Source: an uncultured Eubacterium sp.
GTDB taxonomy: Bacteria > Bacillota > Clostridia > Lachnospirales > Lachnospiraceae
Direction: 5' to 3'
Length of the DNA: 45,862 bases
Assembly (NCBI GenBank): GCA_934316845.1
Contig: CAKRDZ010000024.1
Coordinates: forward strand, 1-45,862
A model generated the notes under the pieces. The model did not search any database and had not been told where the DNA came from. It worked only from the letters and a program-made list of their open reading frames with translations. A program made the position numbers and the translations under genes. Shown here piece by piece: positions 25,089-34,376 of this stretch. Every line of letters begins with the position of its first letter. Within the stretch, counting starts at the first letter, position 1.

Positions 25089-25664
25089 TTGACTCATTAT
25101 TTTAATCCCAATGAACCACTCGCCCAGCGGCAATTTACAAAAACCCTGTCTTCCCTTTTGGATAAACAGGATATGGACCATCGCGAACTTGTCATTTTGT
25201 GCATCGGCTCGGACCGCGCCACCGGGGATTCCCTGGGGCCGATGGTCGGACACCAGCTTGCGCGGGTACAAAAAAACTTCCATCTTTATGGCACATTGAA
25301 AAACCCTGTACATGCCAAAAATCTGGAAGATGCTTTAACCTTTATTGAATTGAATCATAAAAATCCTTTTATTATCGCCATTGATGCCTCTCTGGGAGTC
25401 GCCGAGCATATCGGCTATATCACGCTGGGAGAAGGTTCCCTGGCACCCGGAGTCGGCGTATCCAAAAAACTGCCTGCCGTCGGAGATCTGTGTATCACCG
25501 GTATCGTCAACCTTTCTGGTTTTGGCGGACAGATGCTGCTCCAGACCACACGTCTCAGTCTGGTACTGGAACTTGCTTCCTTTATCGCCGCCGGTCTGCG
25601 CCGCTGTCTCTGCACACCGGCGGGCGTATCACAATTCCGTTCGTCCCTGCAGCGCGCGAAATAG
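25089..25664 (+). CDS. yyaC: Spore protein YyaC (Gpr-like fold)
   Basis: A 191-residue sporulation protein of the YyaC family, structurally related to the germination protease and hydrogenase-maturation protease fold; its target is not known. Motifs: LVILCIGSDRATGDSLGPMVG, with the conserved acidic residue of the fold, then LYGTLKNPVHAKNLED, IIAIDASLG and GEGSLAPGVGVSKKLPAVGD. The start is TTG at 25089, with AAAGGAG eight bases upstream. It is the only plus-strand gene in this part of the window. Its last 36 bp overlap the 3' end of recR on the other strand, so the two transcripts are antisense at their ends. Confidence 0.88.
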   Translation: MTHYFNPNEPLAQRQFTKTLSSLLDKQDMDHRELVILCIGSDRATGDSLGPMVGHQLARVQKNFHLYGTLKNPVHAKNLEDALTFIELNHKNPFIIAIDASLGVAEHIGYITLGEGSLAPGVGVSKKLPAVGDLCITGIVNLSGFGGQMLLQTTRLSLVLELASFIAAGLRRCLCTPAGVSQFRSSLQRAK

Positions 25665-26228
25665 CGTAACTTCATCAATATACTCCAAGTCACCGCCTAC
25701 GGGAACACCGCTCGCGATACGTGTCACCTTAATCCCAACGGGCTTTAACAGCTTACTGATATACATTGCGGTTGCCTCCCCTTCCAGAGAAGAATTGGTC
25801 GCAATGATGACTTCCTCAACTTCTTCGGTCTGAAGGCGCTGCATCAGTTCCTTCAGACGGATATCGGCCGGTGTGATCCCAAGGCTGGGATTGATCGCAC
25901 CCTGCAGTACATGGTATAACCCTTTGTACTGCCCGGTTTTTTCATAAGCAGCAAGATCCCGCGTGTCCTCCACAACCATGATTGTCTTCTGGTCGCGCTT
26001 TGGATTGGAACAGATCGGACAGATTTCCTGATCTGTCAATGTAAAACATTTTTTGCAGTAGCGCACATTTTTCTTTGCTGCCACGATCGCACCTGCCAGA
26101 TTATCTACACGTTCCTGCGGCATATTGAGGATATGAAATGCCAGCCTCTGTGCCGACTTTGCGCCGATACTTGGCAAGGATGCCAGTTCTTCGATCAAAC
26201 GATTAATAGAATCCGAATACGTATTCAT
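25629..26228 (-). CDS. recR: Recombination protein RecR
   Basis: Works with RecF and RecO to load RecA at gapped DNA. The 199-residue protein has an N-terminal HhH region (LASLPSIGAKSAQRLAFHIL), a four-cysteine zinc finger (CKKCFTL...CPICSNPKRD), and a Toprim domain (IMVVEDTRDLAAYE, PSLGITPADIRL). The ATG overlaps the ybaB stop by one base (TAATG), as in the conserved dnaX-ybaB-recR cluster. The 3' end overlaps yyaC by 36 bp. Confidence 0.97.
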   Translation of the reverse strand: MNTYSDSINRLIEELASLPSIGAKSAQRLAFHILNMPQERVDNLAGAIVAAKKNVRYCKKCFTLTDQEICPICSNPKRDQKTIMVVEDTRDLAAYEKTGQYKGLYHVLQGAINPSLGITPADIRLKELMQRLQTEEVEEVIIATNSSLEGEATAMYISKLLKPVGIKVTRIASGVPVGGDLEYIDEVTLFRALQGRTEL

Positions 26229-26578
26229 TAAAATGGAAATCCTCCGCCAAGATTTAATCCACCGGTCAAGGCTTCCATCGCTTTCGCACTGTCGGCTTCC
26301 ATCATACGCAATGCCTCATTTGTTGCAGCCACGATCAGGTCTTCCAACATCTCAATGTCATCCGGATCCACAACCTCTTCGGACAATTTAACGGACAGCA
26401 CTTCTTTTTTTCCGGAAACTTTTACCGTAACGGCTCCGCCGCCTGCTGTCGCCTCAAATTCTTTTTCTTCCATTTCCTTCTGCTGCTCTTCCATCTGACG
26501 CTGCATTTTCTGCGCCTGCTTCATCAGATTGTTCATATTTCCGGGCATTCCTCCCTGAAATCCTCCACGTCTCGCCAT
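26228..26578 (-). CDS. ybaB: Nucleoid-associated protein YbaB/EbfC
   Basis: A small DNA-binding dimer, 116 residues, that coats the nucleoid and is nearly always encoded between dnaX and recR. The N-terminus is Gly/Met-rich (RGGFQGGMPGNMNN), followed by a long helix (LMKQAQKMQRQMEEQQKEME), a central beta sheet (AVTVKVSGKKEVLSVKLS), a second helix and a Gly/Phe-rich tail. Translational coupling to recR is likely from the TAATG overlap. Confidence 0.95.
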   Translation of the reverse strand: MARRGGFQGGMPGNMNNLMKQAQKMQRQMEEQQKEMEEKEFEATAGGGAVTVKVSGKKEVLSVKLSEEVVDPDDIEMLEDLIVAATNEALRMMEADSAKAMEALTGGLNLGGGFPF

Positions 26579-26601
26579 CGTTATATACCTCTCTTTTCAT
26601 T

Positions 26602-28167
26602 TTATTCTTCGGTTTCAATGACAATGTCACTTTCGCCGAACATTCCCCTGAGTTCGGGCAATGCATCAAATTCACGTTTGCTTTCTACATATTTATACTC
26701 AATTGTCACCGTTTTGTCAAGCACTTCTGCCGCCGCATCGGATACTGCTTTCCGGTTCTCCTCCTGCAAAGCAAAATACGAATATCCCGTCTGCTTGGAA
26801 AACGCAATGACCAGATTTCCGTTATCATTTACGGTAAGTGTCACCATGTCAAGCATGGCTTTGGACACCGGATCGAGTTGATTCAGCACCTGCTGCCAGT
26901 TCCCGACAAGCTGCTTTACCTCCTGCGGTACCGCACTTGCCCGCAGTTTTGGCACCGGTTTTTCCACTTCTTCCGGCGTTCCTGCCGGTGTTTGCGAAGC
27001 CTGCACGATCACGCCCTTTTCCAGCTGATGTTCGAGATTATGCACCCGGTTTACCAGCGAATCATAATCTTTTTCCATCTCCGGTTTTCCAAGTTTTAAC
27101 AGTGCAATTTCAAACAATACACGTTTTTGCGATGCATATTTCATCTGATTTTCCACATCCGAAAGGACACGGATATAACGGAAGATCATCTCCGTTTCCA
27201 GCAGTTTGCTTACTTCGATCAATGTACGGCAGTTTTCCTCTGACATATCCACGATCTTTTCCGGATGTTCCGTCGTCTTCGCCATCAGCAGATTACGGAG
27301 ATACCAGATCAGTTCGTCGCAAAAGCGGGTCAGGTCTTTTCCCGCGGCGATCACTTCGTCCAGCATGGAAATCATCCCTGCCACATCGTCGTTTGCTAAA
27401 ATTTTCACAAAGTCTGCATATACTTCCGTATCGACTGCTCCGAGCACTTTCAACACTTTTTCATAGGTCAGTTTCTCTCCAAAATAAAAGGAAATGCACT
27501 GTTCCAGAAGGCTCAAACCGTCTCGCAGCGCACCATCTGCCAGTTTGGCAATGTACAAAAGTGCTTTTTCTTCTGCCTCAATCCCCTCTTTATCCAGCAG
27601 TTCTTTCAGGCGGTCGGCAATTGTCTGTACCGAAATCCGTTTAAAATCGTAGCGCTGACAGCGCGAAAGGATCGTCAGCGGGATCTTATGCACCTCTGTC
27701 GTCGCCAGGATAAAGATCAGATATGACGGCGGCTCTTCCAGCGTTTTCAAAAGTGCATTAAAGGCACTTGTCGTCAGCATATGCACCTCGTCAATAATAT
27801 ATACTTTGTATTTTCCATTTGCCGGAGAATACTGGACTTCTTCGATGACCTGCCGAATGTCGTCAACTTTATTATTGGATGCCGCATCCATCTCGATCAC
27901 ATTCATCGAAGATCCCTCTGCGATCGAACGGCACATCGCGCACTCACCGCAAGGGCCTTTTTCCCCCGGATTTTCACAGTTTACCGCTTTGGCAAAGATT
28001 TTTGCCACGGTTGTCTTACCGGTTCCGCGCGTCCCGCAAAAAAGATACGCATGACCGATATGATCGGATTTGATCTGATTTTTCAAGGTCGTGACGATAT
28101 GATCCTGTCCCTTGACATCTTCAAAATTATCCGGTCTGAATTTACGATATAATGCCTGATAAGACAT
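26602..28167 (-). CDS. dnaX: DNA polymerase III subunit gamma/tau DnaX
   Basis: Clamp-loader ATPase of the replicative polymerase. The 521-residue protein has a Walker A motif (GTRGTGKTT), a zinc module with cysteines (CENPGEKGPCGECAMC), Walker B (YIIDEVHML), sensor 1 (LATTEVHKIPLTILSRCQRYDF with the SRC motif), and a collar domain, followed by a short tau-type C-terminus. No programmed-frameshift slippery run was noticed, and the length fits the single-form DnaX of Firmicutes. It follows pfkA by 20 bp on the same strand and leads into ybaB and recR. Confidence 0.97.
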   Translation of the reverse strand: MSYQALYRKFRPDNFEDVKGQDHIVTTLKNQIKSDHIGHAYLFCGTRGTGKTTVAKIFAKAVNCENPGEKGPCGECAMCRSIAEGSSMNVIEMDAASNNKVDDIRQVIEEVQYSPANGKYKVYIIDEVHMLTTSAFNALLKTLEEPPSYLIFILATTEVHKIPLTILSRCQRYDFKRISVQTIADRLKELLDKEGIEAEEKALLYIAKLADGALRDGLSLLEQCISFYFGEKLTYEKVLKVLGAVDTEVYADFVKILANDDVAGMISMLDEVIAAGKDLTRFCDELIWYLRNLLMAKTTEHPEKIVDMSEENCRTLIEVSKLLETEMIFRYIRVLSDVENQMKYASQKRVLFEIALLKLGKPEMEKDYDSLVNRVHNLEHQLEKGVIVQASQTPAGTPEEVEKPVPKLRASAVPQEVKQLVGNWQQVLNQLDPVSKAMLDMVTLTVNDNGNLVIAFSKQTGYSYFALQEENRKAVSDAAAEVLDKTVTIEYKYVESKREFDALPELRGMFGESDIVIETEE

Positions 28168-28187
28168 AGTTTCCTCCGTTCTTCTCC

Positions 28188-29261
28188 TTAATCACCAAAG
28201 CAGATGCCAAGGCTTTTGGCTTCTTTGATGATGGAAGAATTTGGGTCTACCATTTTTAATTTGCCTGCCACTTCGGAAAGTGGAACCGGCACGATCTCAT
28301 CCCCATGAAATCCGACCATATAACCAAATTTTCCCTCCAGCATGAGAGAAGCAGCGGCTGCTCCCAGACGGGTAGAGATCACGCGGTCATACGCACACGG
28401 GCTTCCGCCACGCTGCGTGTGTCCCGGAACCGTAATTCGGATTTCCTGGCCGGTGCGCTCTTCAATCTCGGCTCCGATCTTATATGAAACACTCGGATAC
28501 GGATTATTTTTCAATTTCTGTTTGTATTCTTTTTTCGTCAGTGCCGCATCTTCTTTGGAAATAGCACCTTCTGCTACCGCAAGGATGGAGAATCGTTTTC
28601 CTTCGTTTGTCCGTTTCTCGATCGCTGCAATGACAGAATCAATATCGTATGGGATCTCCGGAAGAAGAATGACATCCGCACCACCGGCGATTCCGGCATG
28701 AAGCGTAAGCCACCCGACTTTGTGTCCCATCACTTCTACGATAAATACACGTCCGTGGGAATATGCCGTCGTATGAATGCAGTCAATACATTCTGTCGCG
28801 ATATCCACAGCACTCTGGAATCCAAATGTCATATCTGTTCCGTAAATATCGTTGTCGATCGTCTTCGGAAGTCCCATGACGTTCAGACCTTCCTCACTGA
28901 GAAGATTGGCTGTTTTCTGCGTTCCATTTCCTCCAAGGATCACAAGACAGTCAAGTTTGAGGTCGCGGTACGTCTTCTTCATCGCCTCAACCTTGTCCAA
29001 TCCATTGGCATCGGGTTTACGCATGTGCTTAAATGGCTGTCTGGAAGATCCGAGGATCGTTCCGCCCAGCGTCAGAATCCCGGAAAAGTCAGAAGGTTTC
29101 ATTTTCCTATAATTTCCATAAATCAATCCTTTATATCCTTCTAATATTCCATATATCTCAATGTCTTTGTCCGCAGCGTAAAGTGCTTTTGCCACACCGC
29201 GCATCGTCGCATTCAGCGCCTGACAGTCGCCGCCGCTTGTCAAAAAGGCTACTCGTTTCAT
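28188..29261 (-). CDS. pfkA: 6-phosphofructokinase
   Basis: Phosphorylates fructose 6-phosphate to the 1,6-bisphosphate. The 357-residue protein has the substrate motif PKTIDND (about 132-138), MGHKVGWLTLHAG and GHTQRGGSPCAYDR. The N-terminal loop reads GGDCQALNAT rather than the common GGDAPGMNA, and the phosphate-donor loop is GGNGTQ instead of GGDGS (ATP enzymes) or GGDDS (pyrophosphate enzymes). This marks a divergent subgroup, so donor preference is uncertain. ATG at 29261 is preferred to the in-frame GTG just before it, with GAGAGG upstream. It directly precedes dnaX, an unusual partner. Confidence 0.92.
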   Translation of the reverse strand: MKRVAFLTSGGDCQALNATMRGVAKALYAADKDIEIYGILEGYKGLIYGNYRKMKPSDFSGILTLGGTILGSSRQPFKHMRKPDANGLDKVEAMKKTYRDLKLDCLVILGGNGTQKTANLLSEEGLNVMGLPKTIDNDIYGTDMTFGFQSAVDIATECIDCIHTTAYSHGRVFIVEVMGHKVGWLTLHAGIAGGADVILLPEIPYDIDSVIAAIEKRTNEGKRFSILAVAEGAISKEDAALTKKEYKQKLKNNPYPSVSYKIGAEIEERTGQEIRITVPGHTQRGGSPCAYDRVISTRLGAAAASLMLEGKFGYMVGFHGDEIVPVPLSEVAGKLKMVDPNSSIIKEAKSLGICFGD

Positions 29262-29338
29262 CACTAATCATCCTCTCTTTGATACACATGATTTTTATTA
29301 ACATCGTATACTATTTTTCTTCAAAACCTTTTCATTGT

Positions 29339-31417
29339 TTATAACATGAATTTTTTAATCAATTGCTGCATGGTCGAAACATTTGCCCGACTTTCCGAAA
29401 CCATATCGCTGGCACGAACCGTTGCCCCGGCAAGTACATTCGTTTTATCAGCCACATCCGAAACTCCGGCCGCCGATTCACTTATTGCCTGACCGATCAC
29501 TTCCAGAGATTGGACTATCTCATCCATCGCTTTTTCCAGTGTCTCCATACGGGCGTGAATATCTACCATAAAATTCTCGAAAGTGGTCGCATCTTCGCTG
29601 TACATTTCTCCCAATTTGCCGAAATCTTTGTAATCCTTCATTACCGTATTTTCCAAAAATCCTGTAGATGTTCCGATACAAGTCTGCATGTTCTTTGTCG
29701 CCTCTTGCACTTCCTCTACCATTTTCTTAATATCATCTGCCGAAACCTGCGTCTGTCCGGCAAGACTTCCAATCTCAGATGCCACTACTGCAAATCCTTT
29801 CCCTGCTTCTCCGGCTCTCGCCGCCTCAATGGAGGCATTCAGTGCCAAAAGATTGGTCTGCTCTGAAACCTCACTAATTGTCTGCACCAGCTCATTGATT
29901 TTGGAAACTGCCGCCGCCTGCTGCAGGGCCGAATCCGATTTTTCTTTCAAATCCGCATAAATTTCCATAGTACGTTCGTTTGCTTCTCTGGTATGCTCTT
30001 TCAAATTTTTTGCGCGTTCTTTAATCCCTTTGGATATTTCACTTCCTTGAACGGATGCCTGATTGATATCCTGCACATTTCCATTTACATTATCCACATT
30101 TTTCAAGATTACTTCCATGGTAGAGGCTGATTCCTGCATTCCGGCAGACATCTGTTCCATCGTAGCCGAATTATCCTGACAAAGTTCATTGGTTTCTTCC
30201 ATCGTCTTCTCCAAGATGCCAATGCCATCATTTACAACAGTACATGAATTTTCAATCTGTCCGGCCATATTTCCGAGTTCTCCACTCATAACAGCCACTT
30301 CCTGAGCCATAACACCAATTTCATCTTTCCGCTTGGACAACAGTGCAACGCGCTCGTCCTTTTGGAGATTTAATTGTGCAATTTTAGCAATAACCGACGT
30401 AATCTGCTTCATCGGTCTTGCTATCGTTCCACTTATGAACCAGCTACAAATACTTGTCAGAATAAACGCCGCTATCAGATACAATATCATTGTTTTAAGA
30501 AGAGCTTTTGAATTCGCCTCAATATCTGCCACCGGGGCCGTCAATATATACTTCATGCCATTTTGAAGGGTCTGGTACACCATCTTTTTCTCTTCGCCCT
30601 GATAATGATAACCAAGAACGGTATTCTCTTTCTCTGCATCCGCGACAATCGCGCCTACTTCTGCTGCTTTCTCTTCCAGTTTATCACCCAGCTGAAATTC
30701 TTTGTGCTGTACAAAACCACCCTCGGAATCCACAAGACAAGAATACCCATTCTCATAAATCGTCGCTTCTTCAACCTTCTTTTGAATTGTATCCAAACTG
30801 ATATCCATACCAATAATTCCTACCGACACATTATCAATATAAATCGGTATTACATAAGAAATCATTGTAACATTGATATTCTCATTAAGATACGGATTCA
30901 TCCATGTTGGTTTTTTATTTTCTACCGGAATATAATACCATCCCACATGTTCCAAATCATTTTTGTCATATGTACTAAAATCCGTCGGCTCTACACTTTC
31001 AAAGCCATCATCTGTAGAATTTCGTGTCAGAAAAACCCCGGATGTCGGCAGCGTAAAATCCGGATTATATCTTGCATACGCTGTCAATGCTCCGTCTGTA
31101 TTCTCTGCAAAATGCAGCACCGTATTTTCAATCTTTTTTGTATAATTTTCTACATATTTCGAACTGGTCTTAAATGAATCAAAATCATCCAGCTCACTTA
31201 CAGCGATCTCTGTCAATGTCGCTACCGATTGCTGTATTCCCGATAAGATGCTGTCCAATTTTGCCTTTGTCTCCTCCGACTTGGCAAGCATCAATGTTTC
31301 CGAATCCTCCGTCGCCATATGTCCCGAATAATAATAACTTAAGCCACCCAGACTAAGTCCCATAATCAACGCACATATCGCCGCAATTGCTACAATCCTT
31401 TTTCTTATTGTGTTCAC
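29339..31417 (-). CDS. Methyl-accepting chemotaxis protein with dCache-like sensor
   Basis: A 692-residue chemoreceptor. TM1 lies at about 8-30. A periplasm-side sensing region of about 270 residues follows, with the double-Cache pattern (YARYNPDFTLPTSG, WYYIPVENKKPTWMNPYL, VISYVIPIYIDNVSVGIIGMDISLD). TM2 is at about 300-325, then a HAMP domain, and a long coiled-coil signalling domain whose tip has the conserved EQTNLLALNASIEAARAGEA. It would signal to CheA/CheW; the ligand is unknown, though dCache domains often bind amino acids. A GTG at 31417 with GGGGGG nine bases upstream is the best start; a TTG three codons earlier is in frame. A promoter lies at 31491-31519. Confidence 0.92.
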   Translation of the reverse strand: MNTIRKRIVAIAAICALIMGLSLGGLSYYYSGHMATEDSETLMLAKSEETKAKLDSILSGIQQSVATLTEIAVSELDDFDSFKTSSKYVENYTKKIENTVLHFAENTDGALTAYARYNPDFTLPTSGVFLTRNSTDDGFESVEPTDFSTYDKNDLEHVGWYYIPVENKKPTWMNPYLNENINVTMISYVIPIYIDNVSVGIIGMDISLDTIQKKVEEATIYENGYSCLVDSEGGFVQHKEFQLGDKLEEKAAEVGAIVADAEKENTVLGYHYQGEEKKMVYQTLQNGMKYILTAPVADIEANSKALLKTMILYLIAAFILTSICSWFISGTIARPMKQITSVIAKIAQLNLQKDERVALLSKRKDEIGVMAQEVAVMSGELGNMAGQIENSCTVVNDGIGILEKTMEETNELCQDNSATMEQMSAGMQESASTMEVILKNVDNVNGNVQDINQASVQGSEISKGIKERAKNLKEHTREANERTMEIYADLKEKSDSALQQAAAVSKINELVQTISEVSEQTNLLALNASIEAARAGEAGKGFAVVASEIGSLAGQTQVSADDIKKMVEEVQEATKNMQTCIGTSTGFLENTVMKDYKDFGKLGEMYSEDATTFENFMVDIHARMETLEKAMDEIVQSLEVIGQAISESAAGVSDVADKTNVLAGATVRASDMVSESRANVSTMQQLIKKFML

Positions 31418-31460
31418 TAAAATCAACCCCCCGTAAATTACAAATTTAATTTTGAATCAA

Positions 31461-31484
31461 AACAGTTTCTTGTATAAAACTGTT
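31461..31484. repeat. Inverted repeat in the chemoreceptor mRNA leader
   Basis: AACAGTTT (31461-31468) and AAACTGTT (31477-31484) are perfect 8-bp arms around 8 bases, flanked on both sides by GAATCAA. It lies between the promoter at 31491-31519 and the chemoreceptor start, a position suited to an operator or an mRNA hairpin. Confidence 0.55.
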
Positions 31485-31490
31485 GAATCA

Positions 31491-31519
31491 AGGATACCAT
31501 TTTTCCACTTTTTTTTCAA
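31491..31519 (-). promoter_or_regulatory. Promoter of the chemoreceptor gene
   Basis: Minus-strand TTGAAA (31514-31519) and TATCCT (31491-31496) are separated by 17 bp, about 75 bp upstream of the GTG start. The 119-bp gap after the diguanylate cyclase gene is very AT-rich. Confidence 0.6.
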
Positions 31520-31545
31520 TATTTTTTAGGTTTTTTATTGTTTTT

Positions 31546-32838
31546 TTATACAGATTGCTTTTGCTTCTCGCAAACCACTTGGTCTCTTCCGTTCCTTTTT
31601 CCCTCATAAAGCGCGCAGTCCGCACCTTTCACCATGGATTCAATGCTCCTTTCACAGTCTCCTGCCGCCAATCCGATCGTCAGGGTGACATGGAAACATT
31701 TCTCGCGGTAATTTAGTTCCGTATGATGCAATTTTTCCATAAACTCTTTTGCAATTTTTACAGATTCTTCCAGTGCAAGGGATTTGAATATGATCAGAAA
31801 TTCCTCGCCGCCCCAGCGCGACACATAGCCGCGTCTGCCGACCTCCGTCTGCAAAAGATCCGATACTTTGCGCAGCACCATATCACCACAGTCATGTCCA
31901 TAACAGTCATTAAATTTTTTAAAAAAGTCAATGTCTGCAATCGCAATGGAAAATGGCTCTCCGGTTTTTTCCGCCTCATCTCTTACCTGCTTCATCCACA
32001 TCTCGCCATAATGCCGGTTATAAAGTCCTGTCAGGGAATCCCTCTGCACCAGATCCCGGAGCGACTGCTGCATACGGACCGCCGTCCCTGCCATCTGACC
32101 GATTTCGTCTTTGCGCTTTGTCAGTGTTTCACTCAGTTCCACCGTAAAATCGCCCTCTTCCACATTTCCAAGGAATCGCTGAAGCTGACGGAAAGCGCGG
32201 TTCAGGTGATCCGCATAATTCCAGATAACAAAGATCAAAATGATCATCGATAAAAGCACCAGCAATAAAATCGGCAGAATGCTCTTCCACACAATGCTGT
32301 CTACATAAGCCGACGCTTTTCCGGCAAATACCATCCCGACGCACTGGTCATTTTCATCAAACAGCGGGCAGTAATATGAAAAATAGTTCTCTTTTCCAAT
32401 CGTTGATTTTGTATAAAAATGCGCCTGCTGACTATCAAATACTTCTTTTTTTATGACGCTGTTGACCCGTGTCCCTACAATCGGCTCATTGTTTTCGTCT
32501 TTGATCGTCGTTATAACGCGGATGTCTTTGTAAAATATTGTAATATCCGTTCCTGAGCATTCCTTATAATGTTCAAAAAATTTTAACGCTCCTTCTACTT
32601 TTTTTCCGCCTTTGTATAAAGTTTTTGACGCACTGTCATAGGCATAATCCCCCGGATACGTTTCTTCGTACAGATACATTGTCATCTGTGCCACACTTTC
32701 AAGTCCGGACTCCACTTCCTGGTATATGGATTTCTCTGTCTGGCTGATACTGCAAACGATAATACATATCCCAAATATCAGCACCGGCAGCAATGTTGCC
32801 CGCAGCATTGACGCTCGTAATTTTGATCTTTTTTTCAT
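31546..32838 (-). CDS. Membrane diguanylate cyclase (Cache-HAMP-GGDEF)
   Basis: A 430-residue enzyme predicted to make cyclic di-GMP from two GTP. TM1 is at about 16-34. An extracytoplasmic single-Cache-like sensor (about 38-180) carries the motif YCPLFDENDQCVGMVFAGK. TM2 is at about 186-208, followed by a HAMP segment and the GGDEF domain (about 262-425). The active-site motif is GGEEF (343-347) and the metal-binding DIDFFKKFND is intact, so it should be active. The inhibitory site RxxD upstream of the motif is absent (RGYV). ATG at 32838 has GAGG five bases upstream. It neighbours the chemoreceptor gene on the same strand. Confidence 0.9.
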   Translation of the reverse strand: MKKRSKLRASMLRATLLPVLIFGICIIVCSISQTEKSIYQEVESGLESVAQMTMYLYEETYPGDYAYDSASKTLYKGGKKVEGALKFFEHYKECSGTDITIFYKDIRVITTIKDENNEPIVGTRVNSVIKKEVFDSQQAHFYTKSTIGKENYFSYYCPLFDENDQCVGMVFAGKASAYVDSIVWKSILPILLLVLLSMIILIFVIWNYADHLNRAFRQLQRFLGNVEEGDFTVELSETLTKRKDEIGQMAGTAVRMQQSLRDLVQRDSLTGLYNRHYGEMWMKQVRDEAEKTGEPFSIAIADIDFFKKFNDCYGHDCGDMVLRKVSDLLQTEVGRRGYVSRWGGEEFLIIFKSLALEESVKIAKEFMEKLHHTELNYREKCFHVTLTIGLAAGDCERSIESMVKGADCALYEGKRNGRDQVVCEKQKQSV

Positions 32839-32920
32839 AAGCACCTCACATCTCCTTCATACCCTTTTTCCGTCCAATTCGCTAATTCTAGTATACTCAT
32901 TTTTTCCACTTATTGCAAGC

Positions 32921-32958
32921 AAAAAGAGAGGAATCCTTTATCCCGATTTCCTCTCTTT
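32921..32958 (-). terminator. Terminator after nfnB
   Basis: On the minus strand AAAGAGAGGAA pairs with TTCCTCTCTTT around about ten bases with one inner mismatch, followed by a T-run. It lies 24 bp after the nfnB stop codon. Confidence 0.88.
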
Positions 32959-32981
32959 CTATCACATTCTATAAAACTTTA

Positions 32982-34376
32982 TTATTTGCTTTTAATGTAC
33001 TCGTCGATTGCCTTTGCAGCCTCTTTACCTGCTCCCATCGCAAGGATTACAGTAGCTGCGCCAGTTACGGCATCTCCACCGGCGTACACACCTTCACGTG
33101 TCGTCTCACCTTTTTCGTCTTTGGTGATCAGACATCCACGGTTGTTGGCATCCAGTCCCGGTGTCGTAGAGCGGATCAACGGGTTTGGACTCGTGCCGAT
33201 TGACATGATTACAGAATCTACGTCAAGGACAAATTCGCTTCCCTCTTTTACGATTGGACGGCGGCGGCCGCTTTCATCCGGTTCACCGAGTTCCATCTCA
33301 ACGCATTTCATACCGGATACCAAACCATCCTCGTCGCCAAGGATCTCCACCGGATTATGAAGGGTCTTAAAGATGATTCCCTCTTCTTCCGCATGCTCTA
33401 CTTCTTCTTTTCTTGCAGGAAGTTCTTCCATACCACGACGGTATACGATGTAAACTTCTTCTGCACCAAGACGTTTGGCACTTCTTGCAGCATCCATCGC
33501 TACGTTACCACCGCCAACGACAGCAACTTTCTTTGCATGCTGGATCGGTGTCTTGCTTCCTTCTTTATAAGCCTTCATCAGGTTAATACGTGTCAGGAAT
33601 TCGTTGGCAGAGTAAACGCCCTTCAAACTCTCTCCCGGAATATTCATGAATCTTGGAAGTCCTGCTCCGGAACCTACGTAAACAGCTTCGTTACCCATCT
33701 CAAACAATTCGTCGATCGTGAGGACTTTTCCGATCACCATGTTTGTCTCTACGTCAACGCCGATGGCTTTTAAGTTGTCGATTTCTTTCTGTACGATTGC
33801 TTTCGGCAGACGGAATTCCGGAATACCATAAACAAGTACACCGCCGGCAAGATGAAGTGCTTCGTAAATCGTTACTTTGTAACCCATCTTAGCAAGATCT
33901 CCGGCTACGGTAAGTCCACTTGGGCCTGCTCCGATAACAGCCACTTTATGACCATTCTGCTCCGGCATTTCCGGTTTGTCTGTGCAATGTTCTCTGTGGT
34001 AATCTGCCACAAAACGCTCCAAACGTCCGATACCAACAGGCTCGCCCTTGATACCGCGGACACATTTTCCCTCACACTGGTTTTCCTGTGGGCACACACG
34101 TCCACATACCGCCGGAAGTGAAGTGGATTTGGACAGGATTTCAAATGCGCCGTCCATATCTTCATTTGCTACGCGCTCAATAAATGCCGGAATGTCAATC
34201 TGTACCGGGCATGCGCTCTGGCAAGGTTTTTTCGGACAGTTGAGACATCTTCTTGCCTCGTTTACTGCCATCTCATAAGTGTAGCCAAGTGCTACTTCAT
34301 CAAAGTTTTTATTACGAACGTCCGGATCCTGTACAGGCATCGGACATTTTTTCATATCCATATTACGTTCAGCCAT
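32982..34376 (-). CDS. nfnB: NfnB / glutamate synthase small-subunit-like flavoprotein
   Basis: Large subunit of the electron-bifurcating NADH-dependent ferredoxin:NADP+ oxidoreductase; the family is often annotated as NADPH-dependent glutamate synthase GltA. The 464-residue protein has N-terminal cysteine clusters for two [4Fe-4S] centres (RRCLNCPKKPCQSACP and VCGRVCPQENQCEGKC), an FAD-binding GAGPSGLTVAGDLAKMGY, and a second nucleotide site VVGGGNVAMDAARSAKRLGA. The pairing with the next gene, an NfnA-type flavoprotein, decides in favour of Nfn, since true glutamate synthase would need a large subunit. Its ATG abuts the nfnA stop (TAAATG). A terminator follows. Confidence 0.92.
   Translation of the reverse strand: MAERNMDMKKCPMPVQDPDVRNKNFDEVALGYTYEMAVNEARRCLNCPKKPCQSACPVQIDIPAFIERVANEDMDGAFEILSKSTSLPAVCGRVCPQENQCEGKCVRGIKGEPVGIGRLERFVADYHREHCTDKPEMPEQNGHKVAVIGAGPSGLTVAGDLAKMGYKVTIYEALHLAGGVLVYGIPEFRLPKAIVQKEIDNLKAIGVDVETNMVIGKVLTIDELFEMGNEAVYVGSGAGLPRFMNIPGESLKGVYSANEFLTRINLMKAYKEGSKTPIQHAKKVAVVGGGNVAMDAARSAKRLGAEEVYIVYRRGMEELPARKEEVEHAEEEGIIFKTLHNPVEILGDEDGLVSGMKCVEMELGEPDESGRRRPIVKEGSEFVLDVDSVIMSIGTSPNPLIRSTTPGLDANNRGCLITKDEKGETTREGVYAGGDAVTGAATVILAMGAGKEAAKAIDEYIKSK

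Noticed and set aside
26838..27644. Long plus-strand frame of 268 codons opposite dnaX
   Set aside because: Shadow of dnaX; Pro/Ser-rich composition without a ribosome site or family likeness.
28168..28187. Signal-recognition-particle RNA beside dnaX, as in Bacillus
   Set aside because: Only 20 bp separate dnaX and pfkA.
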